Of a stretch of 64,000 nucleotides of DNA, positions 12,880-22,310 are shown one piece after another. The DNA is taken from positions 18,352,001 to 18,416,000 of the forward strand of contig CM114272.1 of NCBI GenBank assembly GCA_050084515.1, written 5' to 3'. A program made the position numbers and the translations under genes. The stretch's first letter is position 1, and every line of letters begins with the position of its first letter. This DNA is from Blasia pusilla. Taxonomy: Eukaryota > Marchantiophyta > Marchantiopsida > Blasiales. A model generated the notes under the pieces. The model was not told the origin of the DNA and searched no databases. It saw only the letters and a list, made by a program, of their open reading frames with translations.

Positions 12880-15055
12880 TTGTCAATTCTATAGCTCGGA
12901 ACTATAGATCCACTTTTGAATGACATCCGGAACATGACCTCCGTCGGGACTACCCCACTATTGGAACCATAGATCCAATTCCAGAAATCAGAACTAATCC
13001 CTAAAGTATGGTTTCAATTAAAAAATGAGAACTCGACCCAACCACCTAAACGATGACCATTCGAAACTCTAGTTCTGAATAATATCGTTGGCCTCCATTG
13101 GGACTACCTCACTATCGTGAGGAGAGATCCAATTCCAGAATTGAGGATGAGGGTTAATCAGAACTCTAGTTCCGAATGAAATCAGAACATGGCGTCCGAC
13201 GGGACTACCCCACTATCGGAACTAAAGATTCAACTCCACAAACGCGGACTCAACCAAAAATGAAAACTTGACCCAACTACCTAAACAATGAGTATTTATT
13301 CAAACTCTAGTTTTGAATGACATCGTTGGCCTTTGTCGGGACTCCCTCGTAATCATAACTAAATTTTCAGTTATAGAATAGAGAACGAGGATCAATCAGA
13401 TTTCTAGTTTCGAATAACAACTCGAACACAGGTCCTTTAGGACTATGAGACTATTGGAACTAGAGATCCAATTCCAAAATTGAGAGTGAGGATCAATCGG
13501 AACTCTAGTTCCAAATGACAACTAGAAAATGGCTGTGTCGGGACTACCTCACAATTGGAATTAGAGATCAAAAAATGAGAACTCAACTTGACCACCTAAG
13601 CGATGAGCATTCAGAACTCTCTCAAGAGAGAGTTAGACTCCCTCAAGACTACCTTACAATCAAAACTATACATCCAAAAATGAGAACTCGAATGTAGCTA
13701 CCACCTAACTGATAAGTATTTGGAACTCTAGTTCCAAATGACATTGTTGGCTTCCCTCGGGACTCCCTTTTAATTGGAGCTAGAGATCCAGTTCCAGAAT
13801 TGGGGACGAGGATCAAACAAAACTCTAGTTCCGATTGACAACCGGAACACGGCCTACATTGGAACTACCCCGCTATCAGAACTATAGATCCGGTTACAGA
13901 AAATGAGAACCAATCCCCAAACTATGGTCACAGTTTCAAAATGCGAACTCATCCCTAAACTAGTCTTCTAGTTAAAAAAATGATAACTCGACCCAACCGG
14001 CTAACGATAAGCATTTGGAACTCTAATTCTGAATGAAAACCAGAACATGGCTCCATTGCGACCGCAGTTCGCAAAAATCAGAACTATAGATCCAAAAATG
14101 AAAACTCGACCCAACCATCTAAGCGTTGAGCATTTGGAACTATACTTCCGAATGACATCCTTGGACTCCCTCGGAACTACTTCACAATTGGAAAAATAGA
14201 TCCAAAAATGAGAACTCGATCCAACCACCTAACCAATGAGCATTCGGAACTCAAGTTTCAAATAATAACGTTGGCCTCCTTCAGGACTCCCTCACAATCG
14301 GAACTAGAGATGTCATTCTAGAATTGAGAACAAGGGTCAAAGTTGGACACAGACAAAGTCTATGTCCACAAGCATGCACGTGAGCTCGCCCTCAGTCCGC
14401 AAAAATTGGTCCGTTGGACCAAGACTTGCTATACGAGCTTGGTGCAGGCCTTGAGCCCGCGCCCAACCTGACCTAGAATCCCAACCCGCGCCACTACCGG
14501 GGTGAAGGCCACGCAACGGGTGAGGGCTCAGGTGCGAGCCGAGCATGTCTGTCCTATGGATGGACTTTTCCATTTCCGTGCAATCATGACGAGGGTCAAT
14601 CAAAACTCTAGTTTCGAATGATAACCCAAACATGGCCTCCGTCACGACTACCCGACCATCGGAACTATGGATCTAGCTACAGAAATGAGAACTGATATAT
14701 CCCCAAACTATGGTTGTAGTTCTAAAATGTGCACTCATCCCTAAACTAGGGTTCTAGTTAAAAAAATAAGGACTCGACTGAACCATCTAAATGACGAGCA
14801 TTCGGAACTCTAGTTTTGAATGACAACCAGAATATGGCTCTGTCGAGACTACCTCACAATTGGAGCTATTGATCCAAAAATGAGAACTCAACCCAACCAC
14901 CTAACCATTCATAACTCTAGTTCCAAATTCCATCGCTGACCTCCATTGAGTATACCCCACGATCGAAACTAGAGATCCATATCCAGAAATGAGAACCATA
15001 ATCAATCGGAACTCAAGTTTTGAATGATAACCGGAACACGGCCTCTATCGGCCGC
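12880..15055. repeat. Degenerate tandem repeats with palindromic GGAACTnTAGTTCC core
   Basis: About 2.2 kb is built from diverged units, roughly 100-120 bp each. The recurring words are GGAACTCTAGTTCCGAATGA, GGGACTACCCCACTATCGG, GAACTAGAGATCCAATTCC and AATGAGAACTCGACCCAACC. The core GGAACTCTAGTTCC is nearly palindromic. At least fourteen diverged copies of the core word occur between 13066 and 15017. Unit spacing is irregular, so this is an old array or several overlapping ones. Related words occur at 39.8-41.4 kb. Confidence 0.85.
14342..14591. mobile_element. 250-bp GC-rich insertion flanked by AGGGTCAA
   Basis: The tandem array is interrupted by unrelated GC-rich DNA bounded by identical 8-bp words AGGGTCAA (14334-14341 and 14592-14599). 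There are no terminal inverted repeats and no poly-A tail. The flanking word resembles part of the array unit, so the duplication may come from the array rather than from transposition. The element class is unknown. Confidence 0.4.
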
Positions 15056-15066
15056 TCGAGACTATC

Positions 15067-15185
15067 AAATAATATGTCGAGCGCATACACATTGCTGTCG
15101 AAAAATATACACACAAACACGCACGATCCCATGCTAACTCATGGGATCCAAGCAATGAGACAAGAAGTACCAAAATATTTCCAAT
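15067..15185. repeat. Copy of gypsy-associated LTR end (LTR2-like)
   Basis: This stretch repeats, in the same orientation, the sequence at 15680-15810 (shared words GCGCATACACAT, ACACACAAACACGCACGATC and CCATGCTAACTCATGG). The two copies flank the 490-bp dispersed repeat between them. Its outer word TGTCG...GCGCATAC also occurs at 60730. Confidence 0.7.
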
Positions 15186-15675
15186 TAAATAAAGTAGATC
15201 CAATCTCTCTTAACACCATAGCTCTCAAATTTTTGCACTCTCACATGTCTCTCTCAATATCAAACGAAAACCACTCTCCTAATGAGAGGCTTGGGTTAGA
15301 CTCACAAGGTAAGGGACCATAGCTCCGCCGCCTCATACCCAGAGGTTCAACAAAGAGAGAATGAGCTCTCAAGCTCTCTCTTCTTGAGGTATATTCCCTT
15401 CCTCTCCCAAGCTCTCTCCTCGGTAACCTATACTCGCAGGTCACCTCCTTGCCTCTTGACCTGCTGTAGCAGGTCAAGGGCTACTTCCCAAAGTGGAAAG
15501 TTAACTCTACCAAACATGAAAACTTACCCAAAATAGTAAAGTTCTCTATATGGCTCTAACGTGCTCTCTTAGGTTTCTCACGACCTCAGCAGGTCATCCT
15601 CGACCTCCTAAGCTTGTCTTCTTCTACTTGCGAAGGCGCTTTACCAGATCTTACTGATCTATCATAAAAATTTGT
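15186..15675. repeat. Dispersed repeat R, copy 1
   Basis: This is about 490 bp and closely similar, in the same orientation, to 39313-39830. Landmarks are AAGTAGATCCAATCTCTCTT, the inverted words GACCTGCT...AGCAGGTC, and CTTCCCAAAGTGGAAA. In the second copy the palindromic satellite follows directly; in this copy the satellite lies on the left. It is non-coding as far as can be seen; element class unknown. Confidence 0.75.
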
Positions 15676-15815
15676 GATAGTTGTCGTGCGCATACACATC
15701 GCTACACAACATACATTGTTTTCGACAAACATACACACAAACACGCACGATCCCATGCTAACTCATGGAATCCAAACAACGAGACAAGAACTACCAAAAT
15801 ATCTCCAATTGCCCC
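15676..15815. repeat. Gypsy-associated LTR end (LTR2-like), second copy
   Basis: It begins TGTCGTGCGCATACACATCG and continues rightwards. The sequence to about 15990 is homologous, in inverse orientation, to 23300-23530 downstream of the element A integrase. That fits the 3' LTR region of the same gypsy family lying here on the minus strand. Full LTR borders cannot be set. Confidence 0.5.
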
Positions 15816-15819
15816 CCTA

Positions 15820-16560
15820 GCTAGTGGTTAGGTCCCTCTAACTCCCGATAGCCATCTATCCCTACCTACCATGACATACATCTCTCGGACGCTAAGAGCA
15901 AAAAGTCCCAGTGCTCATCTGGGCCCATTGTTAGTCGCCTTCTTGTCATTCATATCACAGACACAAGTCAAAATCTAGAACTACCTACCGTATGTATATT
16001 TGGGACACATCCATCATCCCTCAAGAACCCTAGTGAGAGGGGGCGTCAGACATACCATATGCCATCCTCTCGAATACCCATCACAGACTAGCATAGTGGT
16101 TGCAACCCTCCACATTAGCCCTCGTTGGGCCCAACCTTGTAAACTCCGCTTTCCTCAACATCAGGGGTTGTGCTCCGGAATCCAACATGACGCGCTGCAG
16201 AAAACACACCATACCTCTTGGACTCACCAAATGAAAGACCTCTCCTTGGTTATACAGCAAAACAATACCTGGTGACACCATGACATGCTCTAGTGCAGGG
16301 TTAGCGTGCATCTCCACCATCCTAGCAACCAAAACCTGCCATGAATCTAAGATGGATGGCCGGAGCACACGCTCCAAGGATAGATCCACCACCTCCTTCG
16401 CAATCACCTCCAATCGTGATGCAAGAAAACCAACTCCATGCTCACATAGTGTAGGCCAAGAGGAAAACCTCGCCGGGCGTACCTCCCAACGTCAGTACAT
16501 AGTAGTGGTTACCCTCAACGATGTACTCCATACGCGCTCTACCTAAAGCATATGTAATAG
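15820..16560 (-). pseudogene. Gypsy protease (N-terminal part) fragment
   Basis: The minus-strand frame 16413-16081 holds MLDSGAQPLMLRKAEF, the aspartic-protease active-site motif of Ty3/gypsy (hhDSGA). Frame breaks lie on both sides. The rest of the protease (YDVLVGGAVLYPMGF...) lies on the opposite strand at 19536-19705, next to the methyltransferase of element A. The two halves are therefore in opposite orientation across LTR-like repeat X, through inversion or because they come from different copies. At 15990-15820 the DNA becomes homologous to 23300-23530. Confidence 0.65.
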
Positions 16561-16601
16561 GAATCGTGTCGAGAGCTTTTTTTCGACTAAGGATGGAACT
16601 T

Positions 16602-17090
16602 CTAGCTGCGGCAAACGTGGTTGATGCAAGGTGAACTCTCTAAGAAGTTCTCCTTTTTCAGTATAGAATTATTATATACAATCTCCATTTTCTTACAAGA
16701 GGAATCATGAATGGTAGTGCGAGGCAATAATTTCTTCATAATATCGAACTCCAAAATTTCTAATATAAAATCACTGTAAACTACTCTACGCTTGTACACA
16801 AGAAAAATAACACAACTAGTATTAATCTCTACTCGCGCAAGCCTATTAACATCCATGCATCGATATATAAGGAGATACAAAGTACAATCCCATGTCCTTT
16901 CGTACGTGACAATAGGAAGAATCATCAGAGTTGGAGATTCCATGACCTGATTCATGAATGCCTCCTCAACGCGGTAAATTAAATAGCGAGTAAACCAGTA
17001 CCTATCTACGAAGAGCACCTTGACATGGTACGGATTAAGGAAAGGAAAATTGTGTACGACTCGTGCTCCATCCCTATCTATACTTATCAT
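16602..17090 (-). CDS. 162-codon ORF antisense within repeat X
   Basis: The frame is open for 162 codons, in the opposite orientation to the pol genes of element A. The partner repeat at 34.4-34.9 kb keeps the same reading frame on its sense strand with recognisable residues (MDVNRPAQVGFNTSCVVFLV there, MDVNRLARVEINTSCVIFLV here) but has several stops. The protein is rich in Tyr, Val and Arg and shows no motif I know. Conservation of frame in two diverged copies hints at past coding. It could still be chance, because this copy has no splice-site or promoter support. Confidence 0.3.
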   Translation of the reverse strand: MISIDRDGARVVHNFPFLNPYHVKVLFVDRYWFTRYLIYRVEEAFMNQVMESPTLMILPIVTYERTWDCTLYLLIYRCMDVNRLARVEINTSCVIFLVYKRRVVYSDFILEILEFDIMKKLLPRTTIHDSSCKKMEIVYNNSILKKENFLESSPCINHVCRS

Positions 17091-17380
17091 ACATTCTCTA
17101 CCCTCCTCAAGAATGGATTTTGCTAGAGTTGCTCTCCCAACAAAGATAATCCACTCTCATTGGAAAATATAACAAACCAAAACCATCCACTATCCCAAGT
17201 ATGAGAAAACTTCCCTAAGACGATAAGTCTCCCCAAATAACCATCTCATATCAGAATCTTGAAACTCTCGAAGAATAGAACTTAACCAAGTCATTCTCCC
17301 AAGAGGGATAATCCAATCTCATTGGAAGAGCAAGCAAGCCAATTTCATCCACTTGAGAGCAACAAGGGAGAGTTAAGAAA

Positions 17381-17806
17381 TGAAGTAGAAGGTGATAAAC
17401 TCTTGAAGGTCCCTCCTCTTTATATACTCTCAAGGGATCCACAAGAGTATAAAATAGGGCTAATCTTATCTTGTGCCAAATGGCTTCCTCTCAAGGTTTA
17501 GCCGATCCCATTTTGACACAAGTAGATCATATGTTATCTCCTCCAAAATATCCTCATCAACTTACTTTATATCCTCCAAACTACCCAAACTATCAAATGA
17601 AGTAGAAGGTGATAAACTTTTGAAGATCCCTCCTCTTTACATACTCTCAAAGGATCCACAAGAGTACAAAATAGGGCTAATCTTATCTTGTGCCACACGG
17701 CTTCCTCTCAAGATTTAGCCAATCCCATTTTGACACAAGTAGATCACATGTTATCTCCTCCAAAATATCCTCATCAACTTACTTTATATCCTCCAAACTA
17801 CCCCAA
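17381..17806. repeat. 217-bp tandem duplication inside repeat X
   Basis: TGAAGTAGAAGGTGATAAAC occurs at 17381 and again at 17598, and similarity continues for the whole period (both halves contain CCTCCTCTTTA.ATACTCTCA and CCATTTTGACACAAGTAGAT). The partner repeat at 33.7-34.2 kb has one copy only, so the duplication arose after the copies separated. Confidence 0.85.
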
Positions 17807-18283
17807 TTATCCTAACCACCAAACGTGATTACTTTTTCTTTTCTTTCATTAATACACCAATCCCACTGCTTTACTTTTATACTCCGATATCTTATTTATT
17901 ATCTCTTTTCCTATCATTGGGCCCGCACAAATGAGCCATCCTAAAGAGGTTTAAACATGAAAATTTCATTTTCTTAAGCTAATTTACTTAATATTAATAA
18001 AACTCTCTCTAGCACTGAATGAGCAAGGATTTTACATAATGGGTGATTTTATTATACAATAGCGTTGTCCATTTGGGATATTGATATCGTTGGATGGAGT
18101 AAGTACGACGTAGTTTATCACCCGATATGAGATTATCGTGAGGATTCGACCTTGACATCCATCTAACGAGTCTGTTGTGCAAACTAAGGCAATTGTGACA
18201 GATGACATTAGGAGAGCATGTGGCACTTTCTTGACTAAGAACTTTACAAGGATAGGACGACCACTGCAAGGTTTCGAGGGCTA

Positions 18284-18994
18284 AAAACCTTTGATCATTT
18301 TATCAGAATCGGAGATAAATTCAAATACTTCTTATGCCCAAATGAATTGTCCACTTTTTGAAAGTCTTATCTGGTTTCCATTGGAGCTCTAGGGAATACC
18401 CCCACAGTTTGGCCCATTTCTGCAGGTACCAATTGCACTCAGGATGAAGTGGACAATCTTACAAGTGCCAGTTTCAGACTCGTAGACGGAGGGAGTTCGG
18501 AGCATGTTCGTATTACAGAGATCTTCACATTTCAAATTCAACCCAAGATTGATGTCAACATATACCCAGAGAAGGTGGATGATCTCAATCCACTATTTCT
18601 GTTCGAGTCAAGAAATGGGGTGAAGAGAACCAGAATGTGTAGGCCAACGGTGGAGAGAGCAAAGCGAATCGCATCACCTTAGGAGGCAAACATGGAAATT
18701 ATTACCGCAAAAGATATTCATAGTGGCAATGGAATAGGAAGGATGTATTGGGTTAGGAACAACACTTTGAATTCAAGTGTGACAGGGGTGTATGTGGTAC
18801 ACATCTGTTGCTTTCCCACATGTTCGTGTAATGACTTTGTCCAAAGAGAGACAATTAGGAAAAGGTATTTCCCTTGTAAGCACATGTATTATATGTTGCT
18901 TGTAGTTTTAAGAGAGTCGGAGGTAGGAGTAGGAATCCACCAACCAATTTTTCCTCTCAAAGAAGTGCAAAGTATTTTAAACAAAACACTTTAA
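18284..18994 (+). pseudogene. SWIM zinc-finger protein fragment
   Basis: Two plus-strand frames (18449-18682 and 18692-18994) are nearly contiguous, separated by a TAG at 18680-18682, with weaker coding upstream to 18284. The second contains CSCNDFVQRETIRKRYFPCKH, the C-x-C-x(n)-C-x-H pattern of SWIM zinc fingers, which bind DNA or proteins and are frequent in MULE transposases, FAR1-like proteins and plant-specific families. A possible intron acceptor (TTTCTGCAG) lies just before 18426. The fragment sits between repeat X and the protease/methyltransferase of element A and is absent at the matching place in element B, so it is probably an insertion and not part of the gypsy element. The parent family is unclear. 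Confidence 0.55.
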
Positions 18995-19299
18995 GGATGC
19001 AAAATGAGGTCTTAGATTATACTTTAAACTGCCAGAATATTCACTATGAGCTTGAACTCTATTCAAAATGATAGATTTGTTCCGGACCTTGGATGGAAAA
19101 AGTGATTTCTTCCACATTATTGATTCCAATAATTGTTCATTTTTTTTGGATTTTTGCAACTTGCAACCCGTCGGATTCAGATGGGTTGCTAGATTGGGGA
19201 AGAGGAACAAAAAACCTGTGCAAGTGACTAAGCATAGGCAGAAAATTTGCAAAAATGTTCACTAAAACATTTCCTCTCTTCAACCTAACGGAAACTCTC

Positions 19300-19500
19300 C
19301 TCAAACCACAAGAATCTCTCTTAAAAAATTTGCATCTCTTTGGGTTGAAGGTAGTTTCCTCTCTCCTCTCTTTCTCTTGCCTCTTAATGGTAAGAGGAAG
19401 AGAGGGTTCAACCCAACAAAACTCTCTTCAAACCACAGGAATCTCTCTTCAAAAAATTGCATCTCTTTGGGTTGAAGGTAGTTTCCTCTCCTCTCTCTCT
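19300..19500. repeat. Short direct duplication, pyrimidine-rich
   Basis: A unit with CAAACCACAxGAATCTCTCTT and TTTGGGTTGAAGGTAGTTTC occurs twice (about 19305-19372 and 19432-19489), giving a period near 122 bp. The intervening DNA is CT-rich. Confidence 0.8.
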
Positions 19501-19535
19501 CCTCTCTTCCTCTCCTCTTACCGCGCCTTCGGATG

Positions 19536-19705
19536 TTGAGTCCTATGACGTTTTGGTTGGAGGTGCAGTGTTATACCCAATGGGGTTTTCTCTAGATTAC
19601 TGGGAGGAAATAGTGTCCTACAGACCAAGATGGTTGTCAAGTGATGAGCAACTTAACGTGTTATCTCTTCAATTAACATGTGAAATGATCGAGCGATGGC
19701 CATGA
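19536..19705 (+). pseudogene. Gypsy protease C-terminal fragment (element A)
   Basis: The frame reads ESYDVLVGGAVLYPMGFSLD and a short WEEIVSYRPRW tail, ending in TGA at 19703. This is the conserved end of the aspartic protease domain (hhG...L) that precedes later pol domains in this type of gypsy element. From here to 19980 the sequence is decayed, with stops in all frames. It is the nearest upstream pol domain to the methyltransferase, and element B lacks it. Confidence 0.6.
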
Positions 19706-19980
19706 GAGATGGCGATATTAGTACCATTTAGCAGAGCCATCATTTGGCCTGGTGATTTGATGAGGGGCATGTTAATGCAGGGGACACATCAGCACCTAAC
19801 ACTTCTAAGGAGAGGAGTGTTATGGTAGCCGCATCATTCTATGGACGAGAGGTGCCACTGTGGGGCTCGAGTAAGGATCTTCGACGCTTGACCGATGAGC
19901 ACGTGTAGATGGCATGGATTGAGACGTTTGCACCGGAGCATGACAGGTTAGAGGAACCCAAGGTAGTTGGTAGTGCTATG

Positions 19981-20926
19981 ATGACACCCTTGGACACCAC
20001 ACAGATTTTGTGGCGCATCCCAAAGTAGGGTGTTCAGGTGTTGGATCTCTTTGGAAGGATCAACATTAGCTTGGTTGTTGTTTTGCAGGTAGGAGTGCGC
20101 GTGCATGAGTACTTATATGTGGAGCTTGATAAGATCGTGAGGCACATTTCATTTTGATATATGGCGCAACTGCGCCTTTGTTTTTTCAACTTGTTGTCTA
20201 CGTCCACCGTACAGAGGTACCAGAGTTTCCTACCGAGGGAGATTCCGTTCTTGGAGGCGCATGACTTGGAGCGGATAGGGACCATTGATTTGGTCATTGC
20301 TGGTTGGCCATATTAGGGCCAATTGAGTGCTAGATGGGATATTGGATTAGTAGACACTCGATCTAGGTTGTTTTGGGAGATGATGAGGATCTTGCAACAC
20401 TTGTAAGAGCATCAATCCCGTTCTCGAGCTTAAATACTGATTTTGGGCGATTTGAGGTCACATGTAATGACAAGTGCACATCATATGCATGCATAGATCG
20501 GCCCAACAATGTTTTTGGATGTGGCGAGTGTAGGTTCATGAGCACATTGCCCGCATTTATGGTGGGCCAACTTGGTGCCCCATGAGGTGTTGTGTAGGGC
20601 ATATGCGAGAGTGGAGCGTCCCTCCCATTTGTTGGTGGGTTCTATTTTGGATCTTGGTTGTTGATCACAGGCAATGAGGCACGATGATTGCCATGTCACG
20701 GGCAACCTTTCCTACGTTTGTGAGTTTTTCCGCTTCCAATGAATATAAGGAGGCTAGATCTGGCTTGGTTTGGGATGACCAGATACAGTGGTTGGTGCAG
20801 CCCAGTGCCAATGAGCGAGAGCAAGCGATGGGATTCCCCATAGGAGTGACGGCACTACCATCACTATCAAAGGTATCACGACATCATGTCTTGGATCAAG
20901 CGATGGACCTGAATTGCTTGACATGA
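19981..20926 (+). pseudogene. Retrotransposon-encoded C5 cytosine DNA methyltransferase domain (element A)
   Basis: Translation from ATG 19981 shows C5-MTase motifs in canonical order. Motif I is VLDLFGRINISLVV (element B keeps VLDLFGGINIGLAV), the S-adenosylmethionine site. An acidic YVELD follows. Motif IV is IDLVIAGWPY-stop-GQ, where the catalytic PCQ codons have become PY-stop. A motif VIII-like HLWWANLVP follows. Motif IX-X is REQAMGFPIGVT, then VLDQAMDLNCL. The domain is about 315 codons, the size of a stand-alone catalytic domain. It is broken by several stops and by a frame shift near 20690, where 29 nt present in B are missing between two GATTG words. It lies after the protease and before RT in the same orientation, so it was probably part of the pol polyprotein. 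The catalytic Cys is lost, so it is inactive now. The subfamily (DNMT3/DRM-like or other) is undecided. Confidence 0.85.
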
Positions 20927-21253
20927 ATCATCAGCTTAGGAGTCGTTGAGGAGCGTCGGATGAGGTTGCAACAGGTCACAAAAGTTGCATTGGTAAGCCC
21001 GATGTCCACCAAGATGGTTGAGGCAGCGGTTGGGGGCAAGATCCGAGGAGATCGACATACCAGAGGAGATCACAAGAGACATCCTTGGACGTCTTGGGAT
21101 GTTTTGCACATACGTCGAGAGATGATAAACACAACATCGAGCGTGGTTCCGGGTACTGCACGTGGAGGAGATGAGATTTTGGAGTTGGTTGCGTGGGAGT
21201 AGCCGAGTTGTGTTATCTGAGATGGGGTTGCACCATAGCAACCACCGATACCC

Positions 21254-22310
21254 ATGCTTGAGAGTCCTACCATAGTCACGATAGAGACTTGGGAGCCAAA
21301 TATGGGCCCGAAATTGGTAAGAGGAGAGTGGCACCAGATACATGAATTCCTTAGAAGTTATTTTAGTTGTTTTGTATTTAGCATGCAAGATTTGGGTACG
21401 TTGAAGGGTCCAAGGATCCGTATTGAGTTGTCTAGCAACATGCCAATCTTCTGACGACCTTACATGTACAGTGATATGGAGAGGGCTTTGATTTAGAGTA
21501 ACAACCAAGACTTGGTTGGAGCAAGACTAATGGAGATGTCGCATAGAGAGTATGCATCTGCCATTGTTATGCCCGCCAAGAAGGATGTATGTGACAACTA
21601 GACGGACGTAGAGGCAGATGTGTGGAGATTACTGACCTACCAATCGAGAGATGAAGTCTAATAGGTATGCAATGTCCGCCCTGGAGGAGATCTTTAATGC
21701 TACAAGGCATGCATAGATCTTCAATTTTTTGGATCTTTGAGCCGGAAATCATCAGTTGCCTGTCAGATTAGAGAACAGGCACAAGACGGTATTCTCGGGC
21801 ATTGATCCTTACGGGAAGGATGGCTTGTACTAGTGGCGGTTCTTACCATTTGGGTTAAAGAACACCTTGGCAGAGTTTGAAAGGATCATGGATAGGATCT
21901 TGACAGGCATGGATTTTTCTACGTGTTATATTAATGACATCATAGTCTTTAGTGCCACGGTTGAGGAGTATAAGTGACATGTGGAGGCGGTGTTTCGACA
22001 ATTGTAATTACATGGGTTAAAGGTACATCTAGGCAAGTGAAAGTTCTTCTATGACGAGATTGAGTACTTGGATCACACCATTTCACGTATTCCATGCCCT
22101 ATAGATATGAGTCAAGTTTGTGCATTCATGGGATTGGCAAACTTCTACCGATGGTACGTCAAGGATTTCAGTTCAATTGTGAAGCCACTAACCTTGCAAA
22201 CCATGGATCACGAGTGATATTAGGGGGATGAGCAGGAGAGAGCATTTCAGCTGCTCAAGGACTTGATGACGTCCACGCCGATATTGAGGACAGCCATCAG
22301 GTGGCGTCCT
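21254..22310 (+). pseudogene. Ty3/gypsy reverse transcriptase (element A), decayed
   Basis: The frame 21254-21454 gives the start of the RT domain (DLGTLKGPRIRIELSSNMPIF). Further pieces match copies B and C: MSHREYASAIVMPAKKDVCD near 21540, LPFGLKN-like sequence near 21850, and CYINDIIVF near 21930, where the active-site YIDD has become YIND. Stops and shifts are frequent. Between the methyltransferase and RT (20927-21253) a linker is conserved with B and C (words near TCTTGGGATGTTTTGC). The domain once copied element RNA into DNA. It is inactive here. Confidence 0.85.

Larger units (their letters stand above)
16567..18062 (+). repeat. LTR-like repeat X, copy in element A
   Basis: About 1.5 kb is homologous, in inverted orientation, to 33655-34925. 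It begins TGTCGAGAG and its far end (GATTTTATTATACAATA here, GATTTTACTGTACGACT in the partner) is consistent with a decayed ...CGACA terminus, the pattern of other LTRs in this window. No target duplication was seen. In both copies X lies directly or indirectly upstream of the methyltransferase. Another reading is an unrelated insertion that happened twice at similar places. Confidence 0.55.

Noticed and set aside
12849-12900. Second terminus for the CACTA element at 7566
   Set aside because: CTTCTAGTTTTTGG near 12862 only weakly resembles an inverted CACTA end, and no subterminal TGACT array lies beside it.
15067-15815. Dispersed repeat R with its flanking 115-bp duplications as a complete LTR element
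   Set aside because: The flanking copies belong to LTR2-like DNA also found without R at 60730, the R copy at 39313 lacks them, and no coding sequence lies between. It is better treated as separate repeats.
20936-21508. 190-codon minus-strand ORF
   Set aside because: It is antisense to the methyltransferase-RT linker and RT start of element A, which are supported by homology with copies B and C.
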